Positions 11,588-20,146 are shown, counted from the first letter of the stretch. The stretch is DNA of 64,000 bases from Synechococcus lacustris (GCA_903943975.1 CAJAQB010000004.1:39529-103528); one strand, 5' to 3'. Notes: generated by a model not told the origin, from the sequence alone. Program-made: numbers and translations.

Positions 11588-12277
11588 CTAATGGGAGAGG
11601 GGGGCAAGAAGTGATAATGCCTGGGTGTCGGATAGAATTCTGAATCCCAGCCACATCAGCACAAAGGGGAAGAAAAGGCCTGCGTAGCGGTTTAGTACAA
11701 GCGCGATTCCGGGCATACGGGTAAGGTGGAATGCTAGAAATAGCCAGGTGCCAATGAATGCATACATGACTGCAATTACAATGCCTACCCTGGGAAAGCC
11801 CAGGCTGGCAAATAGTGGTATATAGATGCTTAAGTTGTTGCCGCCATTTGAAATTGTTACTAATGAGACATTGTAAGTTTGTCCATCCCGAAGCACCTCG
11901 GCCAGGCTAAGTTGGCGCGATTCAAAGCCTTTGAGTTCTGCGAATTTTCTGCGACTGCGTTTTTTATCTTGGTCGCTTTCTTTAGGGCTGTTAATGTGTT
12001 CCTGGAGGTTCTTGATGCCAATCAGAATAGGCAGCACTCCCAGTAGTCCGATGTATTTGGACGGTATTACTAGGCCAAGGGCGCAGCCAATTAGGCTGAT
12101 TAAGATGAGAACGCTGAAGCCAAGAATCTCGCCGACGATAATATGCTTGGGACGAAATGTTCTATTGACCTCTCCAAAGAAGCCTGTTAGATAGATGTTG
12201 TCGTCAAAGGTGGAAGCTAATCCCGCCCCAAAAGCGATTTGGAAAGTTGCGGGAAGCCAATCCATTCTTTTTGACAC
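11588..12277 (-). CDS. CadD-family transporter, second paralogue
   Basis: 229 residues, same family as the protein at 998-1753, with matching landmarks: FGAGLASTFDDNIYLTGFF for the first helix, VGEILGFSVLILISL for the next and VTISNGGNNLSIYIPLFA in the second half. The acidic/basic loop (residues about 95-115) differs strongly from the paralogue, so the copies are old. It carries FDDN where the first copy has LDDI, and GGNN where the other has GSDN. Members export small cations or other small solutes; the substrate is unknown. The gene stands alone on the minus strand, divergent from an SsuA-like binding protein. Confidence 0.78.
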   Translation of the reverse strand: MSKRMDWLPATFQIAFGAGLASTFDDNIYLTGFFGEVNRTFRPKHIIVGEILGFSVLILISLIGCALGLVIPSKYIGLLGVLPILIGIKNLQEHINSPKESDQDKKRSRRKFAELKGFESRQLSLAEVLRDGQTYNVSLVTISNGGNNLSIYIPLFASLGFPRVGIVIAVMYAFIGTWLFLAFHLTRMPGIALVLNRYAGLFFPFVLMWLGFRILSDTQALSLLAPLSH

Positions 12278-12292
12278 TTCTGAAGCTACAAC

Positions 12293-12311
12293 ATCTCTAT
12301 TCCCTAGAGAT
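12293..12311. promoter_or_regulatory. Inverted repeat upstream of CadD-type gene (candidate operator)
   Basis: A 7-bp inverted repeat, ATCTCTA and TAGAGAT, with a 5-bp spacer lies 16 bp upstream of the start codon of the minus-strand CadD-type gene, in the divergent region it shares with the SsuA-like gene. The position suits an operator or the 5' end of the transcript. No regulator is assigned. Confidence 0.35.
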
Positions 12312-12469
12312 CAGCTTCGTTCATTTGTGGCCATGCGACCCTATCGGGGCGAGTGCCGGGGGCGATGTAGTTTCAACCACATCACTTTGATTGCCAGTTG
12401 AGGCTAGGCTTGGTTGGCAGCTGGTGGATGTATTTTCAATCCCGTGATTCTCCCTAGGCTTCTCTACTG

Positions 12470-13684
12470 ATGGGTCAGCAAGATTTTATGGTCGGCTACT
12501 GGTTGAGGCGGGCGATGGCTCCCTGGCCTCGCCGGATATCTCTTTTTTTTCTGGCCGGTATTTTCCCCATTGCTTGGGTATTTAGCACCACAGGGCGCGA
12601 GCAGCCCGTGGGTAATTGGTTCAATCAGGTGGCCTATCCCCCTGGTACAACCCTGCAGCTGATTTACAATATTCTTCTGCTTCTTGGCGGAATTCTTTTT
12701 CTGTTGCTGCTCGATCGGCTGCTGTCTAGGTGGTCTGATCGTTTCGGAGAAGCTTCACTGGCCAAGGAATGCAGATCAATACGTCATTTAGCGATTGGCT
12801 ATCCAGCAGGGATGACAAATTTTGAAGTCTTGCGTGAGCAGAAATTTTTAGAAGCGCGTTTGCAACCCTTGGGTGTTGGCATTGAATGGATCCCATTCCC
12901 TTCGGCTTCAACGCTCCTGGCTGCCTTAAGTAATGGGGTGATTGATTTCTGTGGGGGTGGTGGAACAGCCAGTATTTTCTCCCAGGCTGCACAACATGTA
13001 TTTGTGAGAGTAGCGAAGGAAAAATACCCTGATCTAGAGGGCCAGACAATTGTTGTGCCAGATGGATCAGCCATTACTTCAGTGGCTGACTTAAGGGGGA
13101 AACGTGTTGCTTTTGACGAGGGATCAAGTGCCCACTATGTTTTAATTAGGGCCTTGAAGTTGGCTGGGCTTTCCTATGGCGACATCGATCCCATTTACCT
13201 GCCCCAGGACGAAGCTTTGCCCCAATTTATTGATGGGAAGTTGGATGCCTGGGTAATTTGGATGCCCTATGCCCCCACCGATGAAAGGCGTCGCTATCCA
13301 GGTCGTTCGCTTGGTAGTCTTAAGGATTTGCTTGGTGCCAAGGCCAGCGCCGAATTACATACCTTGTATTATTCAACTCCTGAATTGTTACGGGATTATC
13401 CGAGGTTGCTTAAGGCGATTTTGGAAGAGGTCAATGAGGCGGGTTGCTGGGTTAGCCAAAGGTTGCTAGAGGAGCAAAGTGTTACTTCCAGCGCTATTTC
13501 TTCCAGTGTTGAGGAGCTGCAGCGAAGAAGCTTGGAGCGCGCTATCCTTCCGCTGGATGTCCCCACCCTTGAGAGCTTGCAGGGGCAAGTAAATATTCTT
13601 CATTCCCTCCATTTAATACCACAACGAGTGAATGTGAGAGATGGCGCTTATAGTATTGAGCTAAGGCAGAATTGGACTTGCTGA
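12470..13684 (+). CDS. Membrane-anchored SsuA/NrtA-like substrate-binding protein
   Basis: 404 residues. Two hydrophobic helices occupy the N-terminus (around residues 22-38 and 63-85, LIYNILLLLGGILFLLLLDR). After them comes a type 2 periplasmic binding domain of the aliphatic sulfonate/nitrate/taurine class: IAIGYPAG-like start (LAIGYPAGMTNFEVLREQKF), GVIDFCGGGGTASIF, DLRGKRVAFDEGSSAHYVLI and LDAWVIWMPYAP. Family members deliver alkanesulfonates or similar anions to an ABC importer, but here no permease or ATPase is adjacent. Most relatives are free or lipid-anchored; a double-helix N-terminal anchor is unusual. The substrate is unproven; sulfonates fit the neighbourhood. Confidence 0.8.
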   Translation: MGQQDFMVGYWLRRAMAPWPRRISLFFLAGIFPIAWVFSTTGREQPVGNWFNQVAYPPGTTLQLIYNILLLLGGILFLLLLDRLLSRWSDRFGEASLAKECRSIRHLAIGYPAGMTNFEVLREQKFLEARLQPLGVGIEWIPFPSASTLLAALSNGVIDFCGGGGTASIFSQAAQHVFVRVAKEKYPDLEGQTIVVPDGSAITSVADLRGKRVAFDEGSSAHYVLIRALKLAGLSYGDIDPIYLPQDEALPQFIDGKLDAWVIWMPYAPTDERRRYPGRSLGSLKDLLGAKASAELHTLYYSTPELLRDYPRLLKAILEEVNEAGCWVSQRLLEEQSVTSSAISSSVEELQRRSLERAILPLDVPTLESLQGQVNILHSLHLIPQRVNVRDGAYSIELRQNWTC

Positions 13685-13699
13685 TTCAATTCTTGTTAC

Positions 13700-14071
13700 T
13701 TAATTGCCATAGCTTTTTACCAGGTAAACATAGCTGAAACCCAGTTCGCAGAGACGATCGGCAATGTAGTCTGCGCGACTGCGGCTGCTTGCTAGGCACA
13801 GAATCGGTTGCCTGTGGTCTACCAGTATGCGTTTTAGCTGTTTATTGGTGATCGATTCATTAATAATAACCTTGTTACAGTTCAGGTCTGGCACCTCGTC
13901 TGAGCGACCCTGATCCATTGCCAGGGTTGCCCCTTCCCAGGTGAGCCGTCTTGCCTCTAGGGGGCCAATGTTTCTAGGGGCAGAGCTGCGCTGCCGGGTC
14001 TGATCCCCACTGTTCCTGGGTAGCGGTTGCATTTTTTTGGGGCTGTCTACGGGGGAGCTGAACTGTTGCAA
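13700..14071 (-). CDS. Short protein with degenerate half-rhodanese C-terminus
   Basis: 123 residues without a family I can name with certainty. The first 80 residues look disordered, with many S, P, R and D. The last 38 residues (PILCLASSRSRADYIADRLC and ELGFSYVYLVKSYG) align by eye with the second half of a rhodanese domain: the loop CLASSRS resembles Cys-x-x-Gly-x-Arg-Ser, followed by the helix and the final strand. The first half (LxDVRxxxEFxxGHIPGA) is not recognisable. It may be a diverged rhodanese or an unrelated small protein. It is divergent from the sulfate-binding protein gene. Confidence 0.55.
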   Translation of the reverse strand: MQQFSSPVDSPKKMQPLPRNSGDQTRQRSSAPRNIGPLEARRLTWEGATLAMDQGRSDEVPDLNCNKVIINESITNKQLKRILVDHRQPILCLASSRSRADYIADRLCELGFSYVYLVKSYGN

Positions 14072-14124
14072 GCTTGGCTTGGCTGGCGGCTCTGCAGTGT
14101 GACTTCAGTCACCTGGGTGGGTGC

Positions 14125-15171
14125 GTGGTCCTACTGTTGAGCCTTGAGGCGCCGCTGTCGTTGAATCCGTTTTCGGCTGGGATCGTAGTTTTGCTGGCAT
14201 TGCCGTCTATGGCGGCGCCCCAGAAGCCTTTAGCGCCCAAGAACCAGGAGTTGCTGCTGGTGAGTTATGCCGTGACCCGCGGCGCCTATGACCAGATCAT
14301 TCCGGCCTTTGTGGCCGATTGGAAGCAGAAGACCGGCCAAACGCTGCGCTTCAAGACAAGTTTTGGTGGCTCTGGCTCCCAGACCCGGGCGGTGATCGAT
14401 GGCTTAGATGCCGATGTGGTGAATTTGGCCCTTGGCGCTGATCTGCTTAAGCTTGAACAGGCGGGACTGGTGAAAGCTGGCTGGGAAGCAAAACTGCCCT
14501 ATCAAGCCATTGTTACTAATTCAGTGGTGAGTTTCTTTGTGCGCCCAGGTAATCCTAAGAAGCTGAAGGGTTGGGCTGATCTTGATAATAAAAATGTTCA
14601 GGTGATTACGGCAAATCCTAAAACTTCTGGTGGGGCCCGCTGGAATTTTCTTGGCCTCTGGGGGTCGGTAGTTAAAAGCGGTGGAACTGAGCAGCAGGCT
14701 AAAACTTATGTGATCAATGTATATCGGAATGTGGATGCCTTGCCCCGTGACGCTCGCGAGGCCACCGATATGTTTGTGAAGCGAGGCCAGGGTGATGTGC
14801 TGTTGAATTATGAGAACGAGGCGATCCTGGCTAAGAAATCAGGAATCTGGTCTGCCCCGATTATTGTGCCCAGCCCAAATATTCTGATCGAGGCCCCTGT
14901 GGCGGTGGTAGATAAGAATGTGGATCGCAAGGGTAACCGTAGGGTGGCGGAGGCCTTTGCTCGATATCTCAGTGGCGCTCAGGCCCAACGCATTTTTGCA
15001 AAGCAGGGTTTCCGTCCTGTGGCGCCCCAGGTGAAGGCTGAAACCAAAGGACAGTTTCAAGCAGTTGCTAAGTTATTTACGGCAAAAGATTTTGGTGGCT
15101 GGAGTAAAATAAATAAAATCTTTTTCGCCAATGGAGCCCTTTGGGATCAGATTTTTGCAAAATCCAAATAG
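14125..15171 (+). CDS. sbpA: Sulfate-binding protein of an ABC transporter (SbpA/CysP-like)
   Basis: About 348 residues. A hydrophobic signal segment (SAGIVVLLALPSMA) precedes a type 2 periplasmic binding domain: LLLVSYAVTRGAYDQIIPAF, TLRFKTSFGGSGSQTRAVID, DADVVNLALGADL and TANPKTSGGARWNFLGLWG are diagnostic of sulfate/thiosulfate-binding proteins. It would capture sulfate or thiosulfate in the periplasm for CysTWA-type importers, which are not in this window. The start is uncertain: TTG at 14074 extends the frame but gives an overlong N-terminus; I use GTG at 14125, and no start has a good ribosome site. Family call is firm. Confidence 0.9.
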   Translation: MVLLLSLEAPLSLNPFSAGIVVLLALPSMAAPQKPLAPKNQELLLVSYAVTRGAYDQIIPAFVADWKQKTGQTLRFKTSFGGSGSQTRAVIDGLDADVVNLALGADLLKLEQAGLVKAGWEAKLPYQAIVTNSVVSFFVRPGNPKKLKGWADLDNKNVQVITANPKTSGGARWNFLGLWGSVVKSGGTEQQAKTYVINVYRNVDALPRDAREATDMFVKRGQGDVLLNYENEAILAKKSGIWSAPIIVPSPNILIEAPVAVVDKNVDRKGNRRVAEAFARYLSGAQAQRIFAKQGFRPVAPQVKAETKGQFQAVAKLFTAKDFGGWSKINKIFFANGALWDQIFAKSK

Positions 15172-15283
15172 CTTCTTGCTTGAATGGTCTTTGCTTAAGT
15201 GGCCGTTACTTACACAGTCTTTAGGGCACCTTGAAAAATCGCCCCCTAATGCTGCTCGACACTGCTCGATAATGATCGAGCTG

Positions 15284-15333
15284 CTCTCTTGAATATGACC
15301 CTAGTCATTTGACCCTAGTCATTTTCAAGAGAG
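15284..15333. promoter_or_regulatory. 50-bp palindromic element, copy 1 (candidate operator)
   Basis: Outer arms CTCTCTTGAA (15284-15293) and TTCAAGAGAG (15324-15333) form an inverted repeat. Inside are two copies of TGACCCTAGTCA (15296-15307 and 15310-15321), spaced 14 bp apart. On the opposite strand the whole 50-mer matches the element upstream of sqr (20211-20260) at 43 of 50 positions by hand alignment. It lies between the ends of convergent reading frames, so it has no obvious gene to control; only the sqr copy sits at a promoter. A smaller hairpin (GCTCGAT/ATCGAGC, 15264-15281) precedes it. Confidence 0.7.
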
Positions 15334-15413
15334 TCGAGGAAGGCTTTTTCTTGCTAGATAAGCCCGGGCCTGCTCGGTATTTTTCGAGGTGTCCTTTACT
15401 TAAATAGCTTTTT

Positions 15414-15656
15414 CTAAATAGCCTGATTGTGGTTATTGCTGCTGGTAATGGTTTTTGGCTGCTTTTCGGCCTTTCGCCCCTGGGGGGGTTGGCTGAGGCT
15501 GATGCAAAGGGTAAGCAGTAACAGTGCGGTGTAGAGGGCAGGACCCCCTGCCTTGAGGCTGGCAAAGGCGCCGAGGGCTAGGAGTGGAAACCAGGGCCAG
15601 CATTGGGGCCAGCGCAGTATTAATTGTGGTGGCTGGGCCCTTCCCATCTGCCTCAA
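15414..15656 (-). CDS. Possible small membrane protein
   Basis: An 80-residue frame with two hydrophobic helices (FPLLALGAFASL and ALYTALLLLTLCISL) and a basic, polar C-terminus rich in Q, N and K. It lies downstream of the OsmC-like gene on the same strand, with an 80-bp gap. Membrane-type amino acid pattern favours a real gene, but I recognise no family and another frame overlaps it. Confidence 0.4.
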   Translation of the reverse strand: MRQMGRAQPPQLILRWPQCWPWFPLLALGAFASLKAGGPALYTALLLLTLCISLSQPPQGRKAEKQPKTITSSNNHNQAI

Positions 15657-15736
15657 GCCTAATTACAGCTCTTGAGCTTGCCTTGAATGCTGAGGGGCTG
15701 TGGTGATTCAGATGACACAGCCCTGTTTGGCGCGGT

Positions 15737-16243
15737 TCAGTGCTGTACAGCTGCTGGGGAGAGCTTTAGTTTTATTGTTTTAAGTACCGTGGGAGCCAGG
15801 TTTTTCGATACAGGGCAGAGTTTCATGCGCTCTTCAATGTATTTCAGCTCGTTGCTGTAGCCACTGCTGATGGCTGTTTCGGTGATGTTTAGATCCAACT
15901 CCAGCTCCAGCTCGAATTCTCCAGCTACAGTATCAATGATCCAGTCGTTGCTTGTGGTTACTTTGAAACTGCCATGCACTTGCCGCAGTGGCAGCATGCG
16001 TTCCTCGGCATTGGCCACTAGGTAGAAGTGTTGGCAGAGCAGCAGCGACAGCAAGTAGAGACGAAAGCCGGGGGTGCTGAGGCTCGGCTGTTGCGCTTGC
16101 CATTCTCCGGAATCGCTAAGAAATTCCACTAGCAAGGCTGGATTTTTGGCTTCATTACTGCTTTCGCTAGTGCTTGGATTTTTAGTGGAGTTGCAGTGGT
16201 GTGTGCTCTTTAGGCGAAACTGAAATTGGCGTTTGTTGTTCAT
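15737..16243 (-). CDS. OsmC/Ohr-like protein
   Basis: 168 residues from the ATG at 16243, which overlaps the TauE-type gene by 62 bp. The C-terminal 110 residues follow the OsmC fold: a central helix with LLLCQHFYLVANAEE, a beta segment (GEFELELELDLN) and CPVSKNLAPTVL with the second conserved cysteine. OsmC/Ohr proteins use two cysteines to reduce peroxides, and some act on persulfides or disulfides. The N-terminal half is not conserved with the family and is shorter than usual, so substrate access may differ. Last gene of the sulfide-oxidation operon, consistent with thiol or persulfide chemistry. Confidence 0.72.
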   Translation of the reverse strand: MNNKRQFQFRLKSTHHCNSTKNPSTSESSNEAKNPALLVEFLSDSGEWQAQQPSLSTPGFRLYLLSLLLCQHFYLVANAEERMLPLRQVHGSFKVTTSNDWIIDTVAGEFELELELDLNITETAISSGYSNELKYIEERMKLCPVSKNLAPTVLKTIKLKLSPAAVQH

Positions 16244-17036
16244 TACTTGGCGTGGGGGAGTGTTGGGATTGGCGATGCCAGGCTTCGTAGCCAGTGAGCA
16301 GTGCGGAACCAAGCACAAGGGCAGCAAAGCCCCGACGCAGTAGCCGTTCGGGGGTGCGGGGGGCCAGCCACTGGCCAACGATCGCGCCGATTAAGCCACC
16401 GCCGCCCAGGGGCAGCAGGGCGGCTACACCCTCGGCGGGCCAGTGGCCGATGGCCACCAGGGCCACGAGGCTGTTGATTGAAAGCAGTAGCAGGCTGGTG
16501 CCGCTGGCCAGTTGCATTGGCAGGCCGGCTAATAACACCAGGGCGGGCACAATCGCAAAGCCACCACCAACACCGGCAACGCCAGTGAGCAGACCAAGCA
16601 CCAGCCCTTCCATTGCCAGGGCCTGGGCCGGCGCTGGTTTGCGGGGGCTTGCCCCCTGGTCTTTGGGGTGTTGCTCCTGCAGATCGCGGCGAATCATGAA
16701 CCAGGCGGCGGTGAGGGCTGCCGCCGCAAAAATGGCCAGTTGAGTGGTTTCCCCCACCCAGCCGGCCTTAACCAGGCTGCCGCCGATCCAGGCGCCAGCA
16801 AGGGCAGGCACCCCCAGCACCAGGGCCGCCCGTGGGGCCACCAAGTGGCGCTTGAGGTAGGGGCCAAGGTTGCCGATCGACATAAGTGCCACCACCAGCA
16901 AGGAGAGCGGCACCGCCTCCTGGGTGGCCATACCAGCCCCACTAACGAGCAGAGGCATCAAGAGGATTGATCCCCCTGCCCCCAGGGTTGCCAGCAGAAA
17001 GCCAATTAGGCAGCCGCCGATCAATAGGAGCATCAA
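16182..17036 (-). CDS. TauE/SafE-family anion exporter
   Basis: 284 residues with about eight membrane helices in two repeated halves. Each half begins with the family signature: GFLLATLGAGGSILLMPLLV near the N-terminus and GLLTGVAGVGGGFAIVPALV in the middle. TauE/SafE proteins export sulfite, sulfoacetate and related organosulfur anions. Directly downstream of SQR, persulfide dioxygenase and rhodanese genes, the likely cargo is sulfite, the toxic product of persulfide oxidation. Its ATG overlaps the stop of the rhodanese-DUF2892 gene by 4 bp. Family firm, substrate inferred from context. Confidence 0.88.
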   Translation of the reverse strand: MMLLLIGGCLIGFLLATLGAGGSILLMPLLVSGAGMATQEAVPLSLLVVALMSIGNLGPYLKRHLVAPRAALVLGVPALAGAWIGGSLVKAGWVGETTQLAIFAAAALTAAWFMIRRDLQEQHPKDQGASPRKPAPAQALAMEGLVLGLLTGVAGVGGGFAIVPALVLLAGLPMQLASGTSLLLLSINSLVALVAIGHWPAEGVAALLPLGGGGLIGAIVGQWLAPRTPERLLRRGFAALVLGSALLTGYEAWHRQSQHSPTPSNEQQTPISVSPKEHTPLQLH

Positions 17037-17560
17037 CGCTGCACCTGATTCCAGGGCATCACCACTAGCAGCCGGGCCATGCCGCAGAAACCACTGATAC
17101 CGGCAAACACCAGCCCAGCCCCCACAAAGCCCGCCAGGAAGATCCAGCCAGGGGCCACGGTTTGGCTGAGGATCACGCCGAGCAAAACAAGGCTACCGGC
17201 GGCGATCTGCACCTGTCGCATCAACGGCAGGGGGGCGTGTTTTTGACTGTTAACTGGCAGTTCCGCCTGCTGCCAGGCATTCATCCCGCCGGCCAGTTCA
17301 GCCAAGGGTTGGGAATGGCCTTGGGAGATCAGGGCCCTTAAGCCTTGATTGCTGCGATTGCCGGTTTGGCATACGAGCACTAGGGGGCCAGCCGGCAGTT
17401 TGGTTTTGTGTAGTTTTGCCAGGGGGATGTTGTGGCTGCCAGGGATGTGGCCGCCCACATACTCCATTGGTTCACGCACATCAACAACGCTGATCTGACC
17501 GCTCTTTTGTTGGGCGGCAAGGCTGTGGGGATGGAGGATTTGCTGGTTATTTGAGCTCAT
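17033..17560 (-). CDS. Rhodanese with C-terminal DUF2892 membrane domain
   Basis: 175 residues. Residues 10-105 form an active-type rhodanese domain: ISVVDVREPMEYVGGHIPGS, the loop CQTGNRS with the catalytic cysteine, and LAGGMNAW. Residues 115-170 are a DUF2892 domain with two hydrophobic helices and the GFCGMARLL motif. It is likely membrane-anchored with the catalytic domain in the cytoplasm, positioned to take sulfane sulfur from the quinone-linked sulfide reductase. It is coupled by a 4-bp overlap to the exporter gene and follows the dioxygenase gene by 49 bp. Confidence 0.9.
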   Translation of the reverse strand: MSSNNQQILHPHSLAAQQKSGQISVVDVREPMEYVGGHIPGSHNIPLAKLHKTKLPAGPLVLVCQTGNRSNQGLRALISQGHSQPLAELAGGMNAWQQAELPVNSQKHAPLPLMRQVQIAAGSLVLLGVILSQTVAPGWIFLAGFVGAGLVFAGISGFCGMARLLVVMPWNQVQR

Positions 17561-17609
17561 GGTTTTGAAGCAGGGGGCAGTGGTGGGAGCAACGGCGTGG
17601 GGCCCGTAA

Positions 17610-18731
17610 TCAGTTGTTGTTGCTGTATTCCAGTGGTAGCCCTTCTAGGGCCCATTCGCGCAGGCCGCCCCGCAGGTTTGCCACCTGGTGGAGGCCTGCC
17701 TGCAGCAGTTGCTGGGTGGCCAGGGCCGAACGGCTGCCGGAATGACAGAGCACCACAATTGGACGATCCCTGGGGATTTCCGCCAGGCGAGCCGGCAGTT
17801 CCGCCAGGGGGATCAGCAGGCTGTCGGGCCCATGGCCATCGGGACCGTGATATTCCTCGCTGCTGCGCACATCGAGCAGCAATAACTCTTCCCTATGGGT
17901 GTTTACCCAGTGGGGGCGTAGTTCCGGGAGGCCGGCATAGCTTTGTTCCACCGGGGCCCAGCCCGCCAGCACTTGTTCCTGGGCCGGCTTGCCACTGCGC
18001 ATGTTGGCGGGCACCGCAGCGGCGATCCGGTGTGGGTGAGGCAAGTGCAGGTTGTCCATGTAGCCCACGAAATCGCGTTCGTTGGCGCTGCCGCCGAGGC
18101 GAGCATTGAAGGCTTTTTCCTCTGCCACTGAACTAACGCTGCGGCCGTTGTAGTCGTGGCCTGGATATAGCAGACAGCTGTCGGGTAACGAGAGGATCTG
18201 CTCGGTGATCGAGCGATAGAGGGTATGGGCATTGCCCTGTTGGAAATCGCAGCGGCCACAGCCGCGGATCAGCAGGGCATCGCCGCTGAAGGCCAGGCTC
18301 CGGTCGTCTAAAACAAAGCTGAGGCAGCCATTGGTGTGGCCTGGGGTGGCGCGAACTTCCAGATAACGAGTGCCGAAATTAACGCGGTCCCCATGCTGCA
18401 GGGGCCTGGTCACATTTTCGGCTTTGGCCGCTGCCGCCAGGCCAATGGCGCAACCGCTGGCTTGGTGCATCAGCCAGCTGCCGGTTATGTGGTCGGCGTG
18501 GGCGTGGGTATCGAGGCTGGCCACCAGGTCGATGGCCAGCTCTCGGATTAGGGAGAGGTCGCGGTTGTGTTGTTCATAGACCGAATCAATCAGTACCCCT
18601 TCGCCGGAGGCCACATCGGCCAGCAGGTAGCTGAAGGTGCCGGTTTCGGCGTCAAACAACTGGCGGAAGAGCAGCTCCCCACCCCCGGCGGCGGCACGCA
18701 GGGAAAGCAACGGGGCAGGGGCAAGGGTCAT
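17610..18731 (-). CDS. Persulfide dioxygenase-rhodanese fusion (ETHE1-like)
   Basis: 373 residues. Residues 17-235 are a metallo-beta-lactamase-fold persulfide dioxygenase: TGTFSYLLAD, the iron-binding THAHADHITG, the second histidine in ATPGHTNG, FSGDALLIRGCGR and LLYPGHDYNGR. Residues 268-370 form a rhodanese domain with LLLLDVRSSEEYHGP and the active loop CHSGSRS. The first part oxidises glutathione persulfide to sulfite; the second can move sulfane sulfur to or from thiosulfate. Fusions of the two are known in bacteria. A candidate operator lies 22 bp upstream of the ATG. The Cys-bearing loops and metal ligands all look intact. Confidence 0.94.
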   Translation of the reverse strand: MTLAPAPLLSLRAAAGGGELLFRQLFDAETGTFSYLLADVASGEGVLIDSVYEQHNRDLSLIRELAIDLVASLDTHAHADHITGSWLMHQASGCAIGLAAAAKAENVTRPLQHGDRVNFGTRYLEVRATPGHTNGCLSFVLDDRSLAFSGDALLIRGCGRCDFQQGNAHTLYRSITEQILSLPDSCLLYPGHDYNGRSVSSVAEEKAFNARLGGSANERDFVGYMDNLHLPHPHRIAAAVPANMRSGKPAQEQVLAGWAPVEQSYAGLPELRPHWVNTHREELLLLDVRSSEEYHGPDGHGPDSLLIPLAELPARLAEIPRDRPIVVLCHSGSRSALATQQLLQAGLHQVANLRGGLREWALEGLPLEYSNNN

Positions 18732-18752
18732 GGGCCATGGGCGTTGGCTGCT

Positions 18753-18770
18753 ATGACCATAGGCGCATAA
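18753..18770 (-). promoter_or_regulatory. Candidate ArsR-type operator upstream of persulfide dioxygenase
   Basis: Read on the minus strand this 18-mer is TTATGCGCCTATGGTCAT. It matches 14 of 18 positions of the site upstream of the arsR-family gene (minus-strand reading of 27444-27461), and its last 10 bases (CTATGGTCAT) occur in the operator upstream of sqr. It lies 22 bp before the dioxygenase start. The binding protein is inferred from the shared motif. Confidence 0.6.
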
Positions 18771-18814
18771 AGCCGCTTTGGCAATGGGGCTCGGGGCTTG
18801 CCGTTAGCGATTTT

Positions 18815-20146
18815 TTAGCTGCAGCCTTCGCTGGTTTCGGCTTGGGGTTCCAGGTCTTGGGGGTTTGCCCGATAGTCGAGGCGCAACCAGTGCACCAGCG
18901 GTGCCAGGGGTTTGAGGTAACGGCCCTCATGGGGCAGCCCCTTGAGCATTCGCTGCCAATAGAGCCAGGGGAGCAGCCTGGTTTTGAGCAGCCACATGCT
19001 CCAGCGTTCCTTGGTGGGATCCACCAGAAAGGAGCTCACCGGCTGCTTGCTGTAGTCAAATTCCGCCATCACCACCCTGCCGTAGCCGCTGATAATCGGG
19101 CAAACGCTGTAGCCGTCGTACTGGGCCAGCAGCGGCTGGCCCCCTAGGAAGGCGAGCACATTGGCCGCTGTTACTGGCGCCGCCGCCCGGGCAGAGCCGG
19201 CGGTTTTGGCGGTGGGCAGCGACGCCACATCCCCCAGGGCGAAAACATTGGCGTAGCGCCGATGTTGGGTGCTGAATTTGTCTACATCTACCCAGCCCCC
19301 CGCTTCGGCGCTGGCCAGGGGGCTGTTGGCAACCACATCCGGTGCCGTCATTGGCGGCACCACGTGCAACATATCGAAGCCGAATTCTTTGCGGGAGACG
19401 TTACCCGCCTGATCACTCACTTCAAATACGGCCAGCTGTTGCTCTGCCAACACCTCGATCAGTTTGTGGCGCAACAGCAGCTTGATGCCGCGCCGGAGCG
19501 CTAGCTGCGCCATCACCCGGCCATAGGCCGGCACCGCAAACATCGTTGAACCAGCGGTGCAAAACAGCACTTCGGTGTTTACGCCCACGCCGCTTTTGGC
19601 CTTGAAGTAATCGTCGGCCATGTACATCACCTTCTGGGGGGCACCACCGCATTTGATTGCTGTTTCTGGCACCGTGAAGATCGCGGTACCCCCTTGGAAA
19701 TTACGAATCGTTTCCCAGCTGTAGCTGGCGTATTGGGGGGAGTAGTTGCTGCAAATGCCATGGCTACCAAGGGCCTGGGGCAGGCCCTTGATCTGTTCCC
19801 AGCGGCAGCGCAGGCCAGTGGCGATTATCAGTACGTCGTAGCTCAGGGTTTCGCCTGTGCTGATCAGCAGCTGATTTTGAGCGGGCTTGAACTCGGTGGC
19901 GGCGGCCTGGATCCATAGGCAGCCCTTGGGGATCAGGCTGGCTTGATCGCGGCGGGTTTGCTCGAGCGAACAGAGGCCGCCGCCCACCAGGGTCCAGCCC
20001 GGCTGGTAGTAGTGATCGGCGCTGGGCTCCAGCAGGGCTAGATCCAGTTGCGGTTGCAGGCGCAGCAACAGGTGCGCCACCGTTAGGCCTGCTGCACCAC
20101 CGCCCACGATCAACACCCGGTGGTGCCTGCTGCCGGGTTTGGCCAT
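18815..20146 (-). CDS. sqr: Sulfide:quinone oxidoreductase
   Basis: 443 residues. An FAD-binding Rossmann motif starts the protein (VLIVGGGAAGLTVAHLLL), with DHYYQPGWTLVGGGL typical of SQR, a second dinucleotide segment (YDVLIIATGLRCRWEQIKGL), CGGAPQKVMYM carrying one redox cysteine, and FALGDVASLPTAKTAGSARA near the flavin. A C-terminal amphipathic region (WLYWQRMLKGLP) would dock on the membrane. It oxidises sulfide to sulfane sulfur, feeding electrons into plastoquinone. The type II (mitochondrial-like) group is the best fit. It is the first gene of the cluster running to OsmC, with a tandem operator 76-103 bp upstream. Confidence 0.94.
   Translation of the reverse strand: MAKPGSRHHRVLIVGGGAAGLTVAHLLLRLQPQLDLALLEPSADHYYQPGWTLVGGGLCSLEQTRRDQASLIPKGCLWIQAAATEFKPAQNQLLISTGETLSYDVLIIATGLRCRWEQIKGLPQALGSHGICSNYSPQYASYSWETIRNFQGGTAIFTVPETAIKCGGAPQKVMYMADDYFKAKSGVGVNTEVLFCTAGSTMFAVPAYGRVMAQLALRRGIKLLLRHKLIEVLAEQQLAVFEVSDQAGNVSRKEFGFDMLHVVPPMTAPDVVANSPLASAEAGGWVDVDKFSTQHRRYANVFALGDVASLPTAKTAGSARAAAPVTAANVLAFLGGQPLLAQYDGYSVCPIISGYGRVVMAEFDYSKQPVSSFLVDPTKERWSMWLLKTRLLPWLYWQRMLKGLPHEGRYLKPLAPLVHWLRLDYRANPQDLEPQAETSEGCS

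Noticed and set aside
15284..15333. Element as a simple intrinsic terminator of the sulfate-binding protein gene
   Set aside because: No U-tract follows, and two internal operator-like sites match the sqr promoter element, so a regulatory or terminal repeat is more likely.
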